The notes beneath the pieces were generated by a model. That model saw only the letters and a program-made list of their open reading frames with translations, was not told the origin of the DNA and ran no database searches. Made by a program: the position numbers and the translations under genes. DNA of 8,895 nucleotides, taken from contig JAATVL010000202.1 in assembly GCA_014523525.1 (NCBI GenBank), forward strand, positions 1-8,895, in the 5' to 3' direction. Positions 6,084 through 8,895 of the stretch are shown here, in pieces. Position 1 is the stretch's first letter. Every line of letters begins with the position of its first letter. This stretch comes from Nitrososphaerales archaeon TH703. Lineage in GTDB: Archaea; Thermoproteota; Nitrososphaeria; Nitrososphaerales; Nitrososphaeraceae.

Positions 6084-6722
6084 ATGAAAATTGGAATAAT
6101 TGGCGCCGGAGATGTAGGCGGAACCCTCGGAAAGAGGTGGAGACAAAAGAAACATGAAATCATGTTTGGAGTCCGTAACCTTCAATCTCAGAACGTCCAA
6201 ACATTGATTGAGGCGGATCAAAATTTAAGGTTTGGAGATATCAAAGAAGCTGTAGCATACGGAGATGTCATTGTATTTGCTATACCCTGGGCTTCGGTTG
6301 AGGAAACAATACTCAAAGCAGGAAACTTGTCTGGTAAAATAGTGATCGATCCAACCAATCCAGTAACCCCTGACCTAAAAGGATTAGCTCTAGACAATAC
6401 TTCCGTAGCCGAAAAAATAGCTAAATTAGCTAATACTGATAAAGTTGTCAAAGCATTCAACACAATAGGAGCCAAGACATTAAACAATTCGATATTTGAT
6501 TCAAATAGAGCAGATCTTTTTATATGCGGGAATGATAGTCACGCGAAGCGAGTTGTAGAAGAATTGGCAATTGATATTGGATTTGATGTCGTTGATGTAG
6601 GACCACTTGTCAACGCTCGTATGTTAGAACACTTGGCACTCCTCTGGATAGAGCTTGCCTTCAGACAACAGTTGGGACCAAACATTGCTTTCAAACTACT
6701 AAGAAGGAAGGCAGAATTTTAG
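6084..6722 (+). CDS. NADPH-dependent F420 reductase family protein (COG2085-type Rossmann enzyme)
   Basis: This 212-aa cytoplasmic protein belongs to the NADP-oxidoreductase, coenzyme F420-dependent family, which shuttles hydride between NADPH and F420. The dinucleotide loop is GIIGAGDVGGTLG (4-16), with GxGxxG at G7, G9 and G12. R31 and N32 after the second strand (FGVRN) suit recognition of the NADP 2'-phosphate. Further family marks are FAIPW (65-69), DPTNP (89-93), KAFNTIG (123-129) and the C-terminal DVGPLVNARMLEHLALLW and LGPNIAFKLLRR. Length matches the family (about 200-230 aa). The family also holds members of unknown cofactor use that are annotated only as NAD(P)-binding proteins, so F420 as the partner is likely but not certain. 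It is a single gene with its own promoter; the next gene starts 116 nt later. Confidence 0.85.
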   Translation: MKIGIIGAGDVGGTLGKRWRQKKHEIMFGVRNLQSQNVQTLIEADQNLRFGDIKEAVAYGDVIVFAIPWASVEETILKAGNLSGKIVIDPTNPVTPDLKGLALDNTSVAEKIAKLANTDKVVKAFNTIGAKTLNNSIFDSNRADLFICGNDSHAKRVVEELAIDIGFDVVDVGPLVNARMLEHLALLWIELAFRQQLGPNIAFKLLRRKAEF

Positions 6723-6810
6723 TTTGTGACTCTATTCAATAGGGAAAAGCGAGATGTTTTGTTTGTCTGTGTCAATAGGTTTAATGTAATTATTTTATAC
6801 AGATTTAGAC

Positions 6811-6818
6811 ATAAATAG
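6811..6818 (+). promoter_or_regulatory. TATA-like box for the dienelactone hydrolase gene
   Basis: ATAAATAG is centred about 25 nt before the ATG at 6839. An alternative AT-rich box, TTTTATA at 6793-6799, would give a leader of about 17 nt. Either supports a promoter separate from the upstream reductase gene. Confidence 0.4.
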
Positions 6819-6838
6819 TTGTAAAACCTACTAATCCT

Positions 6839-7702
6839 ATGTCCGGCTTCGCTACATCAATTATGTTATCTATAATTTTCGGTTCTATGATGATTATACC
6901 AAGCTACATGGGGCCCGTAGGGGGGGCGTCTGATAACTCCGTAACAAATGTTTCAAAGCTAAGTTCAACTGTAAATATGGGGAATACCACGAACTTGCAA
7001 AATAAGACCATAGAATACTTTCCAGATTCACAAGGATATTTAGTGTATCCTGTTTCATCAAATGATACTGTAGGCAAAAAACTCCCTGCAGTTGTAATGA
7101 TCCATGAATGGTGGGGACTAAATGAAAATATCAAGAATATGGCAAATCTCTTGGCCAAACAAGGATTTGTTGTACTAGCTGCCGATCTATACAAGGGTGA
7201 AGTTGCAAATAATCCAGAACGTGCAATGGAGTTAGTACAGATAGCAAGAAATAACCAAAATAATTCAATTAATAACCTTCAATCTGCCGTAAAATATTTG
7301 AGTTTGCTCCCAAACGTAGACAGTTCAAAAATTGCATCACTTGGCTGGTGTTTTGGTGGCGGTCAATCGTTGCAACTGGCCTTAAATAGCCAAGAACATC
7401 CATTAGCCGCAACCATTCTTTATTATGGAACTCCTTTGGTTACCGATAAGGCATTACTATCAAAGATAAAATGGCCTGTATTGGGAATATTTGGCGACAA
7501 AGATCAAGCCATCCCGGTAGAAGAGATAAACCAATTCGGAACTTCATTGAACCAAAGTGGAATTACAAATAACATACACATATACAAGGGGCTTGGACAT
7601 GCCTTTGCAAATCCTTCTGGAGATAACTATGCTCCAAAAGAAACTGAAGACGCTTGGCAAAAGACATTATCTTTTCTAAAGAAATACGTAATAGATACTT
7701 GA
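6839..7702 (+). CDS. Exported dienelactone hydrolase family protein
   Basis: This is an alpha/beta-hydrolase of 287 aa. Residues 57-285 match the dienelactone hydrolase family: HEWWGLNE (89-96, with the conserved E90), AADLYKG (114-120), the nucleophile elbow GWCFGG (169-174, C171), GDKDQAIP (219-226, acid D222) and GHAF (253-256, H254). The Cys-Asp-His triad is complete. Classical enzymes are cytoplasmic and about 235 aa. Here the first 30 residues are hydrophobic and resemble a signal peptide or anchor, followed by a Ser/Asn/Thr-rich linker (31-56), so the enzyme probably works outside the cell membrane. The family hydrolyses dienelactones and other small esters or lactones; the real substrate is not evident. 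The next gene begins 167 nt downstream with its own promoter. Confidence 0.9.
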   Translation: MSGFATSIMLSIIFGSMMIIPSYMGPVGGASDNSVTNVSKLSSTVNMGNTTNLQNKTIEYFPDSQGYLVYPVSSNDTVGKKLPAVVMIHEWWGLNENIKNMANLLAKQGFVVLAADLYKGEVANNPERAMELVQIARNNQNNSINNLQSAVKYLSLLPNVDSSKIASLGWCFGGGQSLQLALNSQEHPLAATILYYGTPLVTDKALLSKIKWPVLGIFGDKDQAIPVEEINQFGTSLNQSGITNNIHIYKGLGHAFANPSGDNYAPKETEDAWQKTLSFLKKYVIDT

Positions 7703-7834
7703 GTACAATTTGAACTAGATCCTAAGTGAGATTTAATAGATCATAGTTGGAATTCATCGCTACTATATAATTTGGCAAAGCACTAAATTATAGGCATATC
7801 CAATCTTACTAACAAAGAGACAAGGTCCAAAAAC

Positions 7835-7844
7835 TAGATATACT
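7835..7844 (+). promoter_or_regulatory. TATA-like box for the PQQ dehydrogenase-like gene
   Basis: TAGATATACT is centred about 30 nt before the proposed TTG start at 7870. Transcription would begin at or a few nt before that codon, which supports the TTG as start. Confidence 0.35.
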
Positions 7845-7869
7845 AGGACAAGAGTGTCAAAACATATAT

Positions 7870-8895
7870 TTGATTTTTATTTACCTATCAATAATCTCAC
7901 TATTCTTCTTATTTTTGTTAACTTACGGCTCAGACTACAGAATTCATGGTCAAAATGCATCAATACCTGGACCATCATTAAAAGACCCAAATCTTAAGGT
8001 AGAGTTGGTAGCTCGGAATCTTAATTTCCCAGCAGCTATTGATTTTTTAGGAAATGATGATCTTTTGGTAGTAGAGAAAAATACTGGCAATGTTTATGAA
8101 ATAGTTAATGGCAACGTTACTGCGCCTTTAATTCATCTAAATGTGACCACCAAAGACGAACGTGGATTACTGGGTATAGCTATATCAGGAAATAGTACTA
8201 ACGGTTCAAAAGACAATACATTGGTTTATCTTTACTATACCCTATGTGGAAAAGATAAAGCTACTGATTCGGAAGTAAGTCAGCAGTTTTTGAATGGTGA
8301 AAAGGTAGGTCAACCAACAGTAAAAGGTGGTTCTAAGAAGTGTGGCAATTATGTATACAGATATGAACTTGATGCAAAGAACAATAAACTCATAGCTCCC
8401 AAATTAATTGTAAGTCTACCTGGTATGCCAGGACCAAGTCACAACGGGGGCAAACTTTTGATGGATAAGGAGAAAAATCTTTTTGTTACTATCGGTGATC
8501 TACAGACAACTAAATTTAATCAAAACAAGCCAGGTTATGATACTAAAGCACAGAATATTATAAATGGTACTGTACCTGACGGCCGTGCAGGAATACTACG
8601 AATAACTCAAGATGGTAAACCTGTTGGAAATGGAATACTTGGTGTTGTTAATCCCCTTAATCTATACTATGCATATGGAATAAAAAATAGTTTTGGAATA
8701 GGTCTTGATCCAGTAACTGATAATTTATGGGACACAGAGAATGGCCCTCAGTTCGGAGATGAAATAAACCTTGTTAAGCCAGGTTTCAATAGTGGATGGG
8801 AAAAAGTTCAGGGAATTTGGAAATTAAACCAGACAAGAGAGAAAGATGGCATTTTTGACAATTCCACCAAAGGAGTAGAATTTGTTGATTTCAGC
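7870..8895 (+). CDS. PQQ-dependent sugar (glucose/sorbosone-type) dehydrogenase-like exported protein, 3' end outside the window
   Basis: The frame is open from 7813 to the last base; the stop lies beyond the window. No ATG or GTG precedes the hydrophobic leader, so I take TTG 7870, which starts a typical signal peptide (IFIYLSIISLFFLFLL). The visible 342 residues match the soluble glucose/sorbosone dehydrogenase propeller: ERGLLGIAI (97-105), the catalytic-type His in SHNGGKL (H191), LFVTIGD, YGIKNSFGIGLDP (269-281), WDTENGPQFGDEINL (287-301) and PGFNSGW. Such enzymes oxidise aldose sugars or aldehydes with PQQ on the outer face of the membrane. K272 stands where most relatives I recall have Arg (YGxRN), a residue that can contact PQQ in related enzymes. 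An insertion-like stretch with two Cys (C127 and C158) lies in the N-terminal half. Activity and cofactor are inferred from family only. Confidence 0.85.
   Translation, partial: MIFIYLSIISLFFLFLLTYGSDYRIHGQNASIPGPSLKDPNLKVELVARNLNFPAAIDFLGNDDLLVVEKNTGNVYEIVNGNVTAPLIHLNVTTKDERGLLGIAISGNSTNGSKDNTLVYLYYTLCGKDKATDSEVSQQFLNGEKVGQPTVKGGSKKCGNYVYRYELDAKNNKLIAPKLIVSLPGMPGPSHNGGKLLMDKEKNLFVTIGDLQTTKFNQNKPGYDTKAQNIINGTVPDGRAGILRITQDGKPVGNGILGVVNPLNLYYAYGIKNSFGIGLDPVTDNLWDTENGPQFGDEINLVKPGFNSGWEKVQGIWKLNQTREKDGIFDNSTKGVEFVDFS

Noticed and set aside
6218..6487. 89-codon minus-strand frame inside the F420-reductase-like gene
   Set aside because: Antisense to a gene with clear Rossmann and family motifs.
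6904..7194. 96-codon minus-strand frame inside the dienelactone hydrolase gene
   Set aside because: Antisense to the hydrolase signal and core region; no independent support.
6084..8895. Operon of reductase, hydrolase and PQQ dehydrogenase
   Set aside because: The gaps are 116 and 167 nt and each gene has its own TATA-like box at leaderless spacing, so separate transcripts are more likely.

Overview
The window most likely comes from an ammonia-oxidising archaeon of the Nitrososphaerales (Nitrososphaera or Nitrosocosmicus type). This is inferred, not proven. The sequence is AT-rich. Most genes lack a Shine-Dalgarno motif and instead have a TATA-like box about 24-30 nt before the start codon, the pattern of archaeal leaderless transcripts. 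The gene set also fits: an AsnC-HTH/TRASH metal regulator, cupredoxin remnants, an F420-reductase-family protein, exported NHL and PQQ beta-propellers, and an exported dienelactone hydrolase. No tRNA, rRNA, CRISPR array, transposase or phage gene was seen.

Layout. (1) 1-897: a winged-helix/TRASH metal-sensing regulator, then a cupredoxin gene that looks broken, with an in-frame TGA before its hydrophobic leader and a Tyr in place of a copper-ligand His. (2) 1012-3588: a class-III aminotransferase (+) facing an acyl-CoA dehydrogenase (-), separated by a 96-nt convergent gap. The aminotransferase has lysine 6-aminotransferase-like motifs. The dehydrogenase has a glutaryl-CoA-dehydrogenase-like Arg and Glu and an unusual charged insertion of about 27 residues. 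(3) 3589-4426: two AT-rich gaps around a 66-aa protein of unknown function (-). (4) 4427-5440: an exported six-bladed NHL propeller. (5) 5441-6083: mostly non-coding, but with a 45-aa Cys/His zinc-binding protein on the minus strand (5681-5818). (6) 6084-8895: three plus-strand genes, each apparently with its own promoter: an F420-reductase-like Rossmann protein, an exported dienelactone hydrolase, and a PQQ sugar-dehydrogenase-type propeller running off the right edge.

How the genes may work together. The strongest link is the metal-sensing regulator beside a copper-protein gene. A second, more tentative link is the aminotransferase/dehydrogenase pair, which could belong to lysine or related amino-acid breakdown ending at crotonyl-CoA. 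The remaining genes look like single transcription units. I see no clear multi-gene novel system. The most unusual items are the small zinc protein, the degenerate cupredoxin, and the inserted segment in the dehydrogenase.
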